Positions 8,336 to 17,630 are shown, numbered from the stretch's first letter. The stretch: 41,616 bases of DNA from Candidatus Kutchimonas denitrificans (GCA_011774835.1 JAACAK010000070.1:1-41616), one strand, 5' to 3'. Numbers and translations are program-made. Notes: generated by a model from the sequence alone, not told the origin.

Positions 8336-9323
8336 AACGGATCCTCGGGTCGATGACCGCGTAGAGCACGTCGGCGATCAGGTTGCCCACGACGACCATG
8401 ACGGCGAACAGGAAGCTGGTGGCCATCACCACCGGATAGTCGCGGGCGTAGATGGCGTCGACGATCGTCTTCCCCATACCCGGCCACGCGAACACGGTCT
8501 CAACCAGCACGGCACCGCTGAGCAAGAACGGCAGGTAGAGTCCGAACAGCGTGATGATAGGCAGCAAGGCGTTCTTGAGGGCATGCTTCAGGATCACCGC
8601 GCGCTCCGGCAGACCCTTGGCCCGGGCGGTCCGGATGTAGTCCTGCCGGATCACCTCGAGCATCGAGCTGCGCATGTAGCGGGCGACGGCCGCCGCCGAT
8701 GAGACGCCCAGCGCGATCGACGGCAGGACCAGGTGGTGGAGACGGTCAGCCAGCTTGCCCCAGAAGCCCAGCGACTCGTAGCCGACGCTGCTGGTGATGC
8801 CCGAAGGGGGAAACGTGAGCCAGTCCGGCCACCATCCCACTGTGTGCAGCTTGCTGCTGAAGATCAGGATCAGCATCAGCGCCAGCCAGAAGCTGGGCAT
8901 CGAGTAGATGAACAGCGAGCCGAAGGTCAGAACATTGTCCAGCGCCGAGTGCTGGCGAACCGCCTGGATGATCCCCAACGCGATGCCCAGCGCGAAGATG
9001 ATCAGCAGCGCCGTGCCGCTGAGGATCAGCGTGTTGGGGATGCGGTCGGCAAGGATCGCGGTGACGGGACGGTGTTGCGCCAGGCTGTAGCCGAAGTCGC
9101 CGGTGACGAAGCTCTTCATCCACTGGAAGTATTGAATGTGGATCGGCTGATCGAGCCCCCAGTTCTCGCGCATCTGCTCGATCACCTCTGGCGCCACGTT
9201 GGGCTGGATATACAGCGCCGCCGGATCGCCCGGCGCCAGCTGGACCAAAACGAAGACCAGGGTGAGGATGCCCAGCGTCAGGGGGATGGCATGGAGCAAC
9301 CGGCGTCCGATGTACGCGGTCAT
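8328..9323 (-). CDS. oppB: Peptide ABC importer permease, OppB/DppB type
   Basis: A 331-residue permease that forms the translocation channel with OppC. It begins MTAYIGRRLLHAIPLTLGIL, the classic OppB/DppB N-terminus, followed by VQLAPGDPA in the first periplasmic loop. The BPD_transp_1 domain follows with the EAA-like loop DYIRTARAKGLPERAVILKHALKN (shown here in two parts: DYIRTARAKGLPER and AVILKHALKN), and the protein ends VLYAVIDPRIRYD. Its ATG overlaps the stop of the preceding substrate-binding protein (ATGA, 4 bp) and its end overlaps oppC by 8 bp, so the three genes are translationally coupled. Confidence 0.95.
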   Translation of the reverse strand: MTAYIGRRLLHAIPLTLGILTLVFVLVQLAPGDPAALYIQPNVAPEVIEQMRENWGLDQPIHIQYFQWMKSFVTGDFGYSLAQHRPVTAILADRIPNTLILSGTALLIIFALGIALGIIQAVRQHSALDNVLTFGSLFIYSMPSFWLALMLILIFSSKLHTVGWWPDWLTFPPSGITSSVGYESLGFWGKLADRLHHLVLPSIALGVSSAAAVARYMRSSMLEVIRQDYIRTARAKGLPERAVILKHALKNALLPIITLFGLYLPFLLSGAVLVETVFAWPGMGKTIVDAIYARDYPVVMATSFLFAVMVVVGNLIADVLYAVIDPRIRYD

Positions 9324-11008
9324 CGTTCACCGTCGCCCGTCGTCTGCCGCGACGTCGTGGCCGGAGCCGCCGGCTCCAACCTCCACCGATGCAGGTTCTG
9401 GTAGACGCCGTAGACGTCGATGCGAACGTTCTGTACCCGTTCACGCAGGGCCACCGCTTCGGTATAGAACCAGAGGAACGCGTAGGGCCGGTCCCGGGCG
9501 ATCTGAACGCCGACCGCTCGCCAGCGCGGACGCGCCTCTTCGTCGGTTCGCGCGGAGCGGGCGCGGGGGACCAGCGAGTCGAGGGCCACGCTGCGGTATC
9601 CGGTGATGTTGTACTGGGCATCGGCGGGCCAGAACTGGTCCGCCAGGTAATCGGGCTCGAGCGTGACGCCCCAGCCGACCAGGGCGGCCTCGAAATCCTT
9701 CCGGTTGTAGACCAGGTCTAACAGCGCGTTGCGCTCCAGAGCCCGCAGGCGCGTCGCGACCCCGATAGCGGCGAGCTGCGCCTGGATGATCTCGGCCGCG
9801 GCGCGTCGTCGCTCGTTGTCGGCCTGGGTGACGAGCACGAACTGGAAGGGCACGCCATCGCGGTCGAGCACGTCATCGCCGTCGCTGTCGCGCCAACCGG
9901 CGGCGCGGAGCAGCGCGCGGGCGCTGTCGGGCAGGAACGGGTCGGGCCGTACGGCGGGATCGATGAGCTCGGGGAAGAGGGGCGTGGCGGGGCCGGCGGC
10001 GGGGGAGGCGAATTCCTCGATGCCGAGACCGGCGAGGACCCCGGGGCGGTCGATGGCGAGGGAGAGGGCGCGCCGGACGGTGGGCTCGCGGAAGGGCGCG
10101 AAGCGTCGGCCGTTCCACGCGATGTACTCGTAGTACCTGAGCCCGGTCGTCTCCACCCGGATGTCAGGCGCGGCGGCCAGCTCGCCGGCCCGGGCCAGCG
10201 GGACCGGGTCGATCACGTCGACGCGCCCGCTCTCCAGGGCGATGACTCGGGTGGCCGGGTCCGGCTGGACCCGGAAGACGACGCGCTCCAGCCACGGCCG
10301 TCCGGCTACCGACCGGCGGTTCGGCTCGAGGACGAGCCGCTCGCCGGGCCGACGCTCCCGAACCAGGAACGGGCCGCTCACCACGGGCCGGGCGTCCGGG
10401 GCGCTGAGGCTCCGATGGCCCGCGAGGGCATCGGTGTTGGCTGGGGTTCCCTCGAAGATGTGCGCCGGCATGATGCTCAGGCCGCTGTGGAGCAGCATGC
10501 GGGGATGCGGACGGCGAAAGTGGAAGGCGACGTCGTGCTGGCCGCGAGCGACGACGGAGTCGAGCTCCGCCCAAAACGAGGCGTAGCGGGAGGCCACACC
10601 CGGGGCCCGGATCAACTCGTAGCTGAACACCACGTCCCGGGCCGTGATCGGCACGCCGTCGGACCAGACCGCGTCGGGCTTCAGATGGTAGACCAGGACC
10701 GTGGAATCGGACTCCGGCGTCCAGCTGTCCGCCAGCGACATCTCGTCCGCCCGGTACTCGATGGCACCGTCGTTCCAGCGGGCCGAGTTCAGACCCAGGT
10801 AGAGCAGGTTGCCGATGGCGGCATCCAGCGTGGTCAGCTCGGCGGCGGGAAGCAGGATCCCCACATCCGACGACACCGCGATAACGACGCTTCGCTCGGC
10901 CGCCGGTGCGCCGCAGCCGGCGGCCAGCGCCAGAGCCAGCCCGGCGACGACTCGACGTCGCCACGACGCCGGGCCAGCGGTCAGCGCTTCGAGTCCGACG
11001 CGAGCCAC
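9320..11008 (-). CDS. SBP_bac_5 peptide-binding lipoprotein, paralogue 1
   Basis: About 562 residues, extracellular/periplasmic solute-binding protein family 5 (OppA/DppA-like), which delivers ligands to OppBC. The N-terminus RRRVVAGLALALAAGC is a lipoprotein signal with the lipobox LAAGC. Family landmarks are the early SLADSWTPESDSTVLVYHLK strand pair, VWSDGVPITARDVVFSYE, and the central EPTVRRALSLAIDR. A GWRDSDGDD loop resembles the Asp-rich loop common in this family. The start is uncertain: GTG at 11008 or the TTG just before it, both overlapping the end of paralogue 2 by about 30 bp with no Shine-Dalgarno. It overlaps oppB by 4 bp, so it is the binding protein most tightly coupled to the permeases. 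Confidence 0.92.
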   Translation of the reverse strand: MARVGLEALTAGPASWRRRVVAGLALALAAGCGAPAAERSVVIAVSSDVGILLPAAELTTLDAAIGNLLYLGLNSARWNDGAIEYRADEMSLADSWTPESDSTVLVYHLKPDAVWSDGVPITARDVVFSYELIRAPGVASRYASFWAELDSVVARGQHDVAFHFRRPHPRMLLHSGLSIMPAHIFEGTPANTDALAGHRSLSAPDARPVVSGPFLVRERRPGERLVLEPNRRSVAGRPWLERVVFRVQPDPATRVIALESGRVDVIDPVPLARAGELAAAPDIRVETTGLRYYEYIAWNGRRFAPFREPTVRRALSLAIDRPGVLAGLGIEEFASPAAGPATPLFPELIDPAVRPDPFLPDSARALLRAAGWRDSDGDDVLDRDGVPFQFVLVTQADNERRRAAAEIIQAQLAAIGVATRLRALERNALLDLVYNRKDFEAALVGWGVTLEPDYLADQFWPADAQYNITGYRSVALDSLVPRARSARTDEEARPRWRAVGVQIARDRPYAFLWFYTEAVALRERVQNVRIDVYGVYQNLHRWRLEPAAPATTSRQTTGDGER

Positions 11009-12606
11009 CAATTCTGTACGTTGATGAAGGTTCCCCGGATATCCATCGTCACGTCGCGGACGCGATCGCGAACGCCGTTCGGGCGCACGTCATAGTAGAG
11101 GAACGTGTAGGGCTGCTCCCACTGAATGATCTCCTGGTACTCGTGCCAGAGCGGGAGCGCCTGCGAGCGGTCCTCCATGCGCGTCACCTGGTCGAGGATC
11201 TCGTCCACCCGCGGGTTGCAGTAGGACGCCCACTGGAACGGGCCGTCGATCTGCGAGCAGGCGAAGATGATGCGGTCGTCCAGCCGGAAGTCGGCCTGCC
11301 AGCCGAGGACGAAAGCGTCGAACGGGCGCTCGCTGCTCGTGATGTCGCGGCGCAGGCTCTGGGCCTCCTGTACGCGCAGGCGCGCCTCCACTCCGATTTT
11401 CGCCAGGTCGGACTGGACCAGCGCCATGATGTCCTCGCGCGTCGGGTTCGGGTGGGTCCGCAGCTCGATCGAGGCCTCGACCACGTCCTTCTGACGGACC
11501 CCATCACCGTCCGTGTCGATCCAGCCGGCCGAGTCCAGGAGAGCGCGGGCTCCGTCGCGATCGTGCGGGAGCGGCTCGAGTTCTTCGTGGTGAGCCCAGT
11601 GGAAGGGTGGCACCGGCCCCTTAGCCAGGACGCCGTAACCGTCGCGCACGACGTCGACGATCTGCTGCCTGTCGATGCCCATCGTCAGGGCGCGGCGGAC
11701 CCGCGCGTCCTGCAGGAACGGTCGCCGCTCGTTCCAGTTGACGAAGGTATAGGCGCGGGTGGGGTAGGCGATCACCCGACGGTGGGGATGGCCCTCGATG
11801 GCCTCGACCTGCGACGGCTCGACGCTGATGTAGATATCGACCTCGCCATCGAGGAGCTCGCCCAGGCGTGTCGTCGGGTTCTCGATCACCCGGTAGATCA
11901 GGCGATCGATGTTCGGCCGGCCGCCGAGCGGTTCGGGGAAGTCGGAGTTCGCCTCGAAGATCCAGCGATCGCCCGGCCGATGCTCGACGAAGCGGAACGG
12001 GCCGTTGCCGAGCGGCGAAACGGAGCCGAACGGATGGTGGGCCAGCTCGGCCGGGGGCACGTCGCCGAGCACGTGCCGGGGCATCGGCGTGATGATCGTC
12101 CACGGATCGATGAATCCCGGATGGCGCTGCAGATGGAAGACGATCGTGAACGAGTCGACCACGACGGCGCTGTCGTAGAGTGCGAGCAGCGAGCTCTGCG
12201 GATACGCGGTCGCCGGGTCCTTGATGCGATCGAAGGTGAACTCGACGTCGTACGCCGTGGTCGGTCGACCGTCGTGCCAGTCCACGTCATCGCGGAGCCG
12301 GAAGGTAAGGACGAGCCCGTCACGCGTCTGCCGGGTCTCCCAATCGCGAGCCAGGTAGGGGACGGGCCGGAGCTCGGCGTCGTAGCGGACCAGGGTGGTG
12401 AAGAGAACGAAACTCTGGAGCTCGAGGGCGTTGTCGTCGACGCTGGAGAAGTGGTTCATCGAGCTGGCCTCGGCGTGATAGGCCGTGACCACGGTGCCGC
12501 CGCGGCGAAGCGAATCGGGGAGGACGGCGTCGTCGCTGGCGACCTCGCCGCCGCCGCAGGCCGTCAACGCCAGCAGCACCCCGGTTGCGACTGTGACTTT
12601 GAACAT
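10981..12606 (-). CDS. SBP_bac_5 peptide-binding lipoprotein, paralogue 2
   Basis: A 541-residue family 5 solute-binding lipoprotein (MFKVTVATGVLLALTACGGG; lipobox LTAC). Conserved regions include YLARDWETRQTRDGLVLTF, DDVDWHDGRPTTAYDVEFTF, GNGPFRFVEHRPGDRWIFE and ARVRRALTMGIDRQ, with a GWIDTDGDGV loop near the middle. A longer frame exists to 12654, but GGAG eight nt before the ATG at 12606 together with the signal peptide supports this start. It lies 131 bp downstream of paralogue 3, with a repeat element in the gap, and overlaps paralogue 1. The three paralogues are clearly divergent, so they may bind different ligands for one shared permease; this is inference. Confidence 0.93.
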   Translation of the reverse strand: MFKVTVATGVLLALTACGGGEVASDDAVLPDSLRRGGTVVTAYHAEASSMNHFSSVDDNALELQSFVLFTTLVRYDAELRPVPYLARDWETRQTRDGLVLTFRLRDDVDWHDGRPTTAYDVEFTFDRIKDPATAYPQSSLLALYDSAVVVDSFTIVFHLQRHPGFIDPWTIITPMPRHVLGDVPPAELAHHPFGSVSPLGNGPFRFVEHRPGDRWIFEANSDFPEPLGGRPNIDRLIYRVIENPTTRLGELLDGEVDIYISVEPSQVEAIEGHPHRRVIAYPTRAYTFVNWNERRPFLQDARVRRALTMGIDRQQIVDVVRDGYGVLAKGPVPPFHWAHHEELEPLPHDRDGARALLDSAGWIDTDGDGVRQKDVVEASIELRTHPNPTREDIMALVQSDLAKIGVEARLRVQEAQSLRRDITSSERPFDAFVLGWQADFRLDDRIIFACSQIDGPFQWASYCNPRVDEILDQVTRMEDRSQALPLWHEYQEIIQWEQPYTFLYYDVRPNGVRDRVRDVTMDIRGTFINVQNWWLASDSKR

Positions 12607-12639
12607 TTCACCGTCTCCATCTGCCGTGTCAAAGCCCCG

Positions 12640-12737
12640 CCTCTGAATGTTCAAGGTTCAATCCCCAAGTCTCAAGTCGAGTGCTCAATTTTCACATTCA
12701 AGTTCCAATTTCCAGGTTTCTCGGTACCCCTCACCCG
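12640..12737 (-). repeat. Three-part intergenic word repeat, copy 2
   Basis: Between two binding-protein genes. On the minus strand it reads GGTGAGGGGTACC, then CTGGAAATTGGAACTTGAATG, then ACTCGACTTGAGACTTGG, then ATTGAACCTTGAACATTC, the same order of word classes as the other copies. It contains no ORF of interest. Confidence 0.65.
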
Positions 12738-14324
12738 TCAACGCTTTCTCCATCTGGCCACGCCCACGAGCGTGCCCCGGGCATCCATCTCCACCCCGTC
12801 CAGGCGATCCGAGACCGCCGCCAGCTCGTCCAGCCACATGAGGAACGTGAACGGCTGCGCCTGCTGCAGCGCCAGCGAGAACTCGCGCCAGGCGCGGCGG
12901 GCTGTCTCCTCGTCCTCGGCGGCCAGCGCGGCTTCCATCGCCCGATCGACCCGAGGGTCCTGCAGGCCGCTGCGGTTGTAGCTGCCGGCGCGCTCCGCCT
13001 GCGAGGAGTGGAAGAGGGAGAACGGGTCGACGCGGAAGTTGTCGAGGACCCAGCTCTGGACGACGGCGTCGAAGTCCCGGGCTCGGTGGCGGGCCAGAAG
13101 CGTCTGCCACTCCATCGTCCGCACGTCGGCCTGGACGCCGACCCGCGCCAGCGCCGCCTGGGCCACCTGGGCGATGTCGGTCCGAACCGGGTTCTCGTGA
13201 TTGGTCATCAGCGTGAATCGGAACGGCGTGCCGACCTCGTTCTCCCGGACGCCGTCGCCGTCGCGGTCGCGCCAGCCCGCGGCGTCGAGTGCGGCGGCAG
13301 CAGCGGCGGGATCGTGGGGCAAAGGCGATATGTCGGCGTGCATCGGGTGCCACGGGGCGATCGCACCGGTTGCCGGCACGGCGTACTCGAACAGCAGGGC
13401 GTCGATGAGCTCGCGCCGGTCCAGCGCCATGGTCAGGGCGCGGCGGACCCGGGGGTCGGCGAAGGTCGGGTCCCGGACGTTCCAGCCGATGTAGTAGTAC
13501 TCCCGCGACGGCCAGTGGAGGAGCCGCACACCGGATGCTCGCTCCAACTCAGCGGCCTGGTGGGGAAAGACCGATCCGTTCACGTCGATCGCGCCGGTCA
13601 GCGTCTCGGAGAGCAGGGTGGTTGGCTCGGCGACGAACCGGAAGAGCACGCGATCCAGGTTCGCCGGTCCGCCCAGCGATTCGGGAAAGTCGGGGACGCG
13701 TTCCAACGTCACGCTGACGCCCGGCTCCCAATCGACGAAGAGGAACGGCCCGCTGCCCACGGGTCGGCGGTTGAAGTCGGCGCGGACGAGCTCCGGTGGC
13801 GGTACGTCCTCGAGGATGTGCCGGGGCACGGGCGGCCACCAGAATCCGTCGAGCGGGCGGGCGTGGGGGCCGGTGAATTCGAAGCGGACGGTGAACGAGT
13901 CGATGACCGTGGCCGCGCTCACCCGGTCCAGGAAGACCGAGGCCAGGACCGACGCCGTCTCCGGGTTCTTGGCGCGCTCGAAGGTGAAGGCGACGTCGTG
14001 CGCGGTCACCGGCGCTCCATCGTGCCAGCGGACATTCCGGTGCAGGTGGAAGGTGACGCCCGTCGAGTCCAGGTCCCAGTGGCTCGCCAGGTAGGGACGT
14101 GGCTCGAACGCGCTGTCGTACTGGATCAGCGGGGTGAACAGCATGTAGTTGATCACCTCGCTGGTGTTGAGATCTGTATTGACCAGCGGGTTGAACGCCT
14201 GCATCTCGGCGTTGAAGGCGACGACAACGGTGCGCTCGGAAGCGGCGTCGTCACCCGCGCAGCCGAGTGCGGCGACGGCCAGGCAGCAGGCGGCGCGGCG
14301 GATGGCTACAGGCGCCACGTCCAT
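12738..14324 (-). CDS. SBP_bac_5 peptide-binding lipoprotein, paralogue 3
   Basis: A 528-residue family 5 solute-binding protein with a lipoprotein-like N-terminus (AACCLAVAALGC). Landmarks are PYLASHWDLDSTGVTFHLH, NVRWHDGAPVTAHDVAFTFE, PVGSGPFLFVDWEPG, DPRVRRALTMALDRREL and the GWRDRDGDGVRENE loop. Its ATG overlaps the end of the LipM-like gene by 19 bp, which links the transport genes to the glycine-cleavage block at least transcriptionally. It is the first of the three binding-protein genes in transcription order. The ligand is unknown; the family binds peptides, but also nickel, heme and other solutes. Confidence 0.92.
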   Translation of the reverse strand: MDVAPVAIRRAACCLAVAALGCAGDDAASERTVVVAFNAEMQAFNPLVNTDLNTSEVINYMLFTPLIQYDSAFEPRPYLASHWDLDSTGVTFHLHRNVRWHDGAPVTAHDVAFTFERAKNPETASVLASVFLDRVSAATVIDSFTVRFEFTGPHARPLDGFWWPPVPRHILEDVPPPELVRADFNRRPVGSGPFLFVDWEPGVSVTLERVPDFPESLGGPANLDRVLFRFVAEPTTLLSETLTGAIDVNGSVFPHQAAELERASGVRLLHWPSREYYYIGWNVRDPTFADPRVRRALTMALDRRELIDALLFEYAVPATGAIAPWHPMHADISPLPHDPAAAAAALDAAGWRDRDGDGVRENEVGTPFRFTLMTNHENPVRTDIAQVAQAALARVGVQADVRTMEWQTLLARHRARDFDAVVQSWVLDNFRVDPFSLFHSSQAERAGSYNRSGLQDPRVDRAMEAALAAEDEETARRAWREFSLALQQAQPFTFLMWLDELAAVSDRLDGVEMDARGTLVGVARWRKR

Positions 14325-15232
14325 CCCGGATCGGAAAAGTGGCGGCTATGCCGCATCATCCGGCCCTTCTCGGCATCGTCGAGGCGCGACTGGACGAACT
14401 CGACGTCGAGCAGCCGCTCGAAACCGCTGAGCAATCCGTTCACCAGCTCGCCCCAGGTGGGGAGGAAATCGAGCAGCTCGTCGAGCGCCGCCGGCCGGTC
14501 TCGCTCGTCGGACTTCCAGGCCACCTTCAACAGTTCGGTGGTCGGCGACTGGTCGCCGGTCAGCAGGATCGAGCCGTGCTGCAACAGAACGCCGCGCTCG
14601 CGAAGCTGGGCGCTGCCCACCAGCTTGCGCCGGCCGGCGACGATGGCACCGCCGTCGATCTCCTGGAAGCAGGGAACGGTGGAGGGCCGCAGGGCGACCC
14701 GGGGGTCGACGATCTCGGTCGAGGCGCCGAGGAGACGCAGCCCGGCGAGCAGGGCCCGGTGGATCGCCTCGTAAGTGCGCCGCGGGCCGCCCAGCTGCCG
14801 GTCGCCCACGGCGACGGCGTAGGTAACCTCGTGGTGATGGTAGACCGCCCGGCCGCCCGTCGGCCGCCGGACGAAGTCGATCCCGCGCCGCTTCGCCTCG
14901 GCGTCGTCGTACTGGCCCTTCGCCGGCTGGTTGCGGCCGAGGGAGATACAGGGCGGCCACCAGCGGTAAAGGCGAAGAACGGGCTGACCCGTCTCGCGCA
15001 CCGTCTCCGCCAGCACCACGTCCACCGCCATGTTGCGGGAGCCGGTGTCCGCCGGGCTCTCGATCAGCCGCCAGACCTTGGGCGCCGACGGATGCTGCCG
15101 TGGCGCCGCCGCTGGCCGCGTCTCACCGTGCTGTCGCGTCGGCCTGTTCGCTCGGGTCACTCTACGGCCGGTCCCGTGGAGGGTGGATTTCAGGTGGTCG
15201 TCGCTATCAGCGGGGGAGCTGGCTCGAGACAC
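14306..15232 (-). CDS. LipM-like octanoyl/lipoyl transferase (BPL_LplA_LipB fold)
   Basis: A 308-residue protein of the biotin/lipoate ligase fold that attaches octanoyl or lipoyl groups to carrier domains such as GcvH. Family motifs are NMAVDVVLAE, RLYRWWPPCISLGRNQ, VRRPTGGRAVYHHHEVTYAV and GRRKLVGSAQLRERGVLLQH. Cys188 in PSTVPCFQE sits where the acyl-accepting cysteine of Bacillus LipM lies, and Lys203 fits the conserved lysine, which favours LipM over ATP-dependent LplA; this is inference from motif position. The first 50 residues are low-complexity and outside the domain, with a GTG start and no Shine-Dalgarno, so the true start may be GTG at 15160 or later. The gcv context supports a role in lipoylating GcvH. 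Confidence 0.85.
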   Translation of the reverse strand: MSRASSPADSDDHLKSTLHGTGRRVTRANRPTRQHGETRPAAAPRQHPSAPKVWRLIESPADTGSRNMAVDVVLAETVRETGQPVLRLYRWWPPCISLGRNQPAKGQYDDAEAKRRGIDFVRRPTGGRAVYHHHEVTYAVAVGDRQLGGPRRTYEAIHRALLAGLRLLGASTEIVDPRVALRPSTVPCFQEIDGGAIVAGRRKLVGSAQLRERGVLLQHGSILLTGDQSPTTELLKVAWKSDERDRPAALDELLDFLPTWGELVNGLLSGFERLLDVEFVQSRLDDAEKGRMMRHSRHFSDPGWTWRL

Positions 15233-15240
15233 TGCTAACG

Positions 15241-15285
15241 CGAATGCCGGACACCGGAAGTTAACACTTCCGGGCCCGACATTCG
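15241..15285 (-). terminator. Long hairpin between gcvPB and the LipM-like gene
   Basis: An inner perfect 8-bp stem (CCGGAAGT at 15254-15261 with ACTTCCGG at 15266-15273, loop TAAC) is enclosed by an outer pair CGAATG/CATTCG. No T-tract follows on either strand, so it may be an RNA-processing or stability element rather than a true terminator. Confidence 0.45.
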
Positions 15286-15293
15286 AATCCGGC

Positions 15294-16775
15294 TCAATCG
15301 GAGCCTTCCGGCCGGTACCTGACGTTCGGTCGCCGGTTCGCGAGTGCTTCGTCGAGCCGCCGGACCGGTGTCGAGTACGGCGCGTTCTTGACGAACTCCG
15401 GATCGGCCTTCGCCTCCTCGGCGATCTGCAGCATCGCCTCGCAGAACCGGTCGAGCTCGTCCTTCGTCTCGGTCTCGGTGGGCTCCGCCATGATCGCCTC
15501 GGGCACGATGAGCGGGAAGTACACGGTCGGCGCGTGGACGCCGAAATCGAGCAGCCGCTTCGCGACGTCCAGCGTTCGGACGCCGTGTTCCTTCAGGAAC
15601 GAGCCCGAGAACACCGATTCGTGCATGCCGCGGCCGTAGGGGAGGCTGTAGGTCCCCTCGAGGCGTGCCGACATGTAGGCGTTGTTCAGCACGGCGGCCA
15701 TGCCGGTCCGCCGCATCCCGTCGCGACCGAGCATCCGGATGTAGGTGTAGGCGCGCACCAGGACGCCGAAGTTGCCCCAGAATCCGTGCACCTTGCCGAT
15801 GCTCTCGGGACGCTCCCAGTCCAGGGCGTAGCCGCCGTCCCCGGCCCGGGTGAGGATCGGAAGCGGCAGATACGGTGCCAGGTGCTCTTTCACCGCCACC
15901 GGGCCAGCACCCGGCCCGCCACCGCCGTGCGGCGTCGAGAACGTCTTGTGCAGGTTCAGGTGGACGATGTCATAGCCCAGGTCGCCCGGCCGCGCCACGC
16001 CGATCAGCGCGTTCAGGTTCGCACCATCCATGTACATCAGGCCGCCCGCCTCGTGGACCAGCCGGGCGATCTCCTCCACGTCCGACTCGAATTTGCCCAG
16101 CGTGTTCGGGTTCGTGAGCATGACGCCGGCCACGTCCTCGCCCAGCGCCGACTCCAGCGCGCCGGGGTCCATCCGGCCTTCCTCGTTCGACTTCAGCGTC
16201 ACCACCTCGTAGCCCGCCATGCGCACCGTGGCCGGGTTGGTGCCGTGGGCGCTGTCGGGAATGATGATCTTCTTCCGCGGATCGCCCTGCGCCGTGTGAT
16301 AGGCTCGGAACAGCAGCGCGCCCACCAGCTCGCCCTGCGCGCCCGCCGCCGGCTGCAGCGTGATCTCGTCCATCCCGACGATCTCCTTCAGCATCTCGCC
16401 CAGCTCCCACATCAGCCGCAGCGCGCCCTGCACCGCCGAGGTCGGCTGGAAGGGGTGGAGATCCGCCAGGCCGGGGAGCCGCGCCGTCTGCTCGTTCACC
16501 TTCGGGTTGTACTTCATCGTGCACGAGCCGAGGGGGTAGAACCCTCTGTCGACGTGGTGGTTCATCAGCGAGATCTCGGTGAAGTGCCGCACCACCTCGT
16601 TCTCCGACACCTCGGGCAGTGACGGCGGCTCCTTCCGCATCATCGCTTTCGGCAACAGCTCCTCCAGCGGACGCGTCGGCACGTCGGGCTCCGGCACGGC
16701 AGTGCCGCGGCGGCCGGGGCGCGAGCGCTCGAAGATGAGCGGGGAATCGGTGCGCTTCGGGTTCTTCTCTTTCAT
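15294..16775 (-). CDS. gcvPB: Glycine dehydrogenase (decarboxylating) subunit 2 (P-protein, beta)
   Basis: A 493-residue PLP-dependent subunit of the glycine cleavage P-protein; with GcvPA it decarboxylates glycine and passes the aminomethyl group to lipoyl-GcvH. The PLP-binding lysine is Lys277 in VHLNLHKTFSTPHGGGGPG. Other conserved motifs are GFYPLGSCTMKYNPK, QPAAGAQGE, DSAHGTNPATV and MYMDGANLNA. The split gcvPA/gcvPB form is common outside Proteobacteria. It follows the UPF0173 gene after a 163-bp gap filled by a repeat element; the ribosome-binding site is weak. Confidence 0.96.
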   Translation of the reverse strand: MKEKNPKRTDSPLIFERSRPGRRGTAVPEPDVPTRPLEELLPKAMMRKEPPSLPEVSENEVVRHFTEISLMNHHVDRGFYPLGSCTMKYNPKVNEQTARLPGLADLHPFQPTSAVQGALRLMWELGEMLKEIVGMDEITLQPAAGAQGELVGALLFRAYHTAQGDPRKKIIIPDSAHGTNPATVRMAGYEVVTLKSNEEGRMDPGALESALGEDVAGVMLTNPNTLGKFESDVEEIARLVHEAGGLMYMDGANLNALIGVARPGDLGYDIVHLNLHKTFSTPHGGGGPGAGPVAVKEHLAPYLPLPILTRAGDGGYALDWERPESIGKVHGFWGNFGVLVRAYTYIRMLGRDGMRRTGMAAVLNNAYMSARLEGTYSLPYGRGMHESVFSGSFLKEHGVRTLDVAKRLLDFGVHAPTVYFPLIVPEAIMAEPTETETKDELDRFCEAMLQIAEEAKADPEFVKNAPYSTPVRRLDEALANRRPNVRYRPEGSD

Positions 16776-16815
16776 GTCGTCGGCTTTCCGGCGATCGCTG
16801 AGATCGGAGGACGAT

Positions 16816-16938
16816 GTCAGCGTTCAATGGTCAATGTTCAATGCTCAATGATCAATTCTCGAGTCGAATTTTCGATGTTCACATCCAATTTCCAATTTTC
16901 AAATGCCCACGGCACACCGCCGCACCGCACACCGCACA
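16816..16938 (-). repeat. Three-part intergenic word repeat, copy 3
   Basis: On the minus strand: CTAGTGTGCGGTGTGCGGTG words, then ATTGGAAATTGGATGTG (16896-16880, identical to words at 22038-22054 and 23089-23105), then a TCGACTCGA palindrome, then ATTGAGCATTGAACATTGAC words. It fills the gap between the UPF0173 and gcvPB genes. Confidence 0.8.
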
Positions 16939-17628
16939 CTAGAACTCGTGAGTCTGGCCGGGCTCCAACACAACCACCTTCGCTTTCTTGCCCACTCGGT
17001 CCGCGAACGCCTTCGGGTCCTGCTTGATCGGGTCGAACGTGTTGTAGTGCATCGGGATGACCGTGTCGGGCTCGATCATCTCCACGGCGCGGGCCGCGTC
17101 GTCGGGCCCCATCGTGAAGTTGTCGCCGATGGGGAGAAGGGCGAGGTCGACCTGGCCCTTCAGCAGCTCCATGTCTTTGAGCAGCGCCGTGTCGCCGGCG
17201 TGGTAGACCGTCTTTCCGTCCACGTTGATCAGGAAGCCGCCGGGGACCGTGGTGTATTGTCCCGACTCGTCACCCTCGACCGCGCCGCCGTGGAGTGCGG
17301 GGGTCATTTTTATATAACCGACTGGAAAGTTGAAGCCGCCGCCGATGTGCAGCGGGTGGGCGTTCTCGATCCCCTGCACCTGCTGTGCGAACGAGACGAT
17401 CTCGAAGGTCGAGACCACCATGGCCCCGGTTCGCTTCGCGATCTCCCAACCGTCACCGATGTGATCGCCGTGGCCGTGGGTCAGCAGGAGATAATCGACC
17501 TTCTTTATATCGTCCGGCTCCACGTCGGCCAGCGGGTTGCCGGTGAGGAACGGATCGATCAGAAGAACGGTGCCGTCGTCGGTGGTCAGCGTGAAGCATG
17601 AATGTCCATGGAATGTCGCCTGTGACAT
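16939..17628 (-). CDS. UPF0173 metal-dependent hydrolase (metallo-beta-lactamase fold)
   Basis: A 229-residue protein of the UPF0173 (YtkL-like) family. The metal-binding HxHxDH motif is HGHGDH at 51-56; other ligands are the His in TPALHGG, the Asp in VYHAGDTALL and the His in PMHYNTF. Its substrate is unknown; related proteins are annotated only as metal-dependent hydrolases. The start is strong: an AAGGAGG overlaps the end of gcvPA, whose TAG stop is only 2 bp from this ATG, so the two genes should be translationally coupled. Its place between gcvPA and gcvPB is unusual, since these two subunits are commonly adjacent. Confidence 0.94.
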   Translation of the reverse strand: MSQATFHGHSCFTLTTDDGTVLLIDPFLTGNPLADVEPDDIKKVDYLLLTHGHGDHIGDGWEIAKRTGAMVVSTFEIVSFAQQVQGIENAHPLHIGGGFNFPVGYIKMTPALHGGAVEGDESGQYTTVPGGFLINVDGKTVYHAGDTALLKDMELLKGQVDLALLPIGDNFTMGPDDAARAVEMIEPDTVIPMHYNTFDPIKQDPKAFADRVGKKAKVVVLEPGQTHEF

Positions 17629-17630
17629 GA

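Noticed and set aside
15213..15300. tRNA-Ser-like string (CTGCTAA followed by a long arm and ATTCGAATCC)
   Set aside because: The would-be anticodon stem and T stem do not pair; the region folds instead as one long hairpin between gcvPB and the LipM-like gene.
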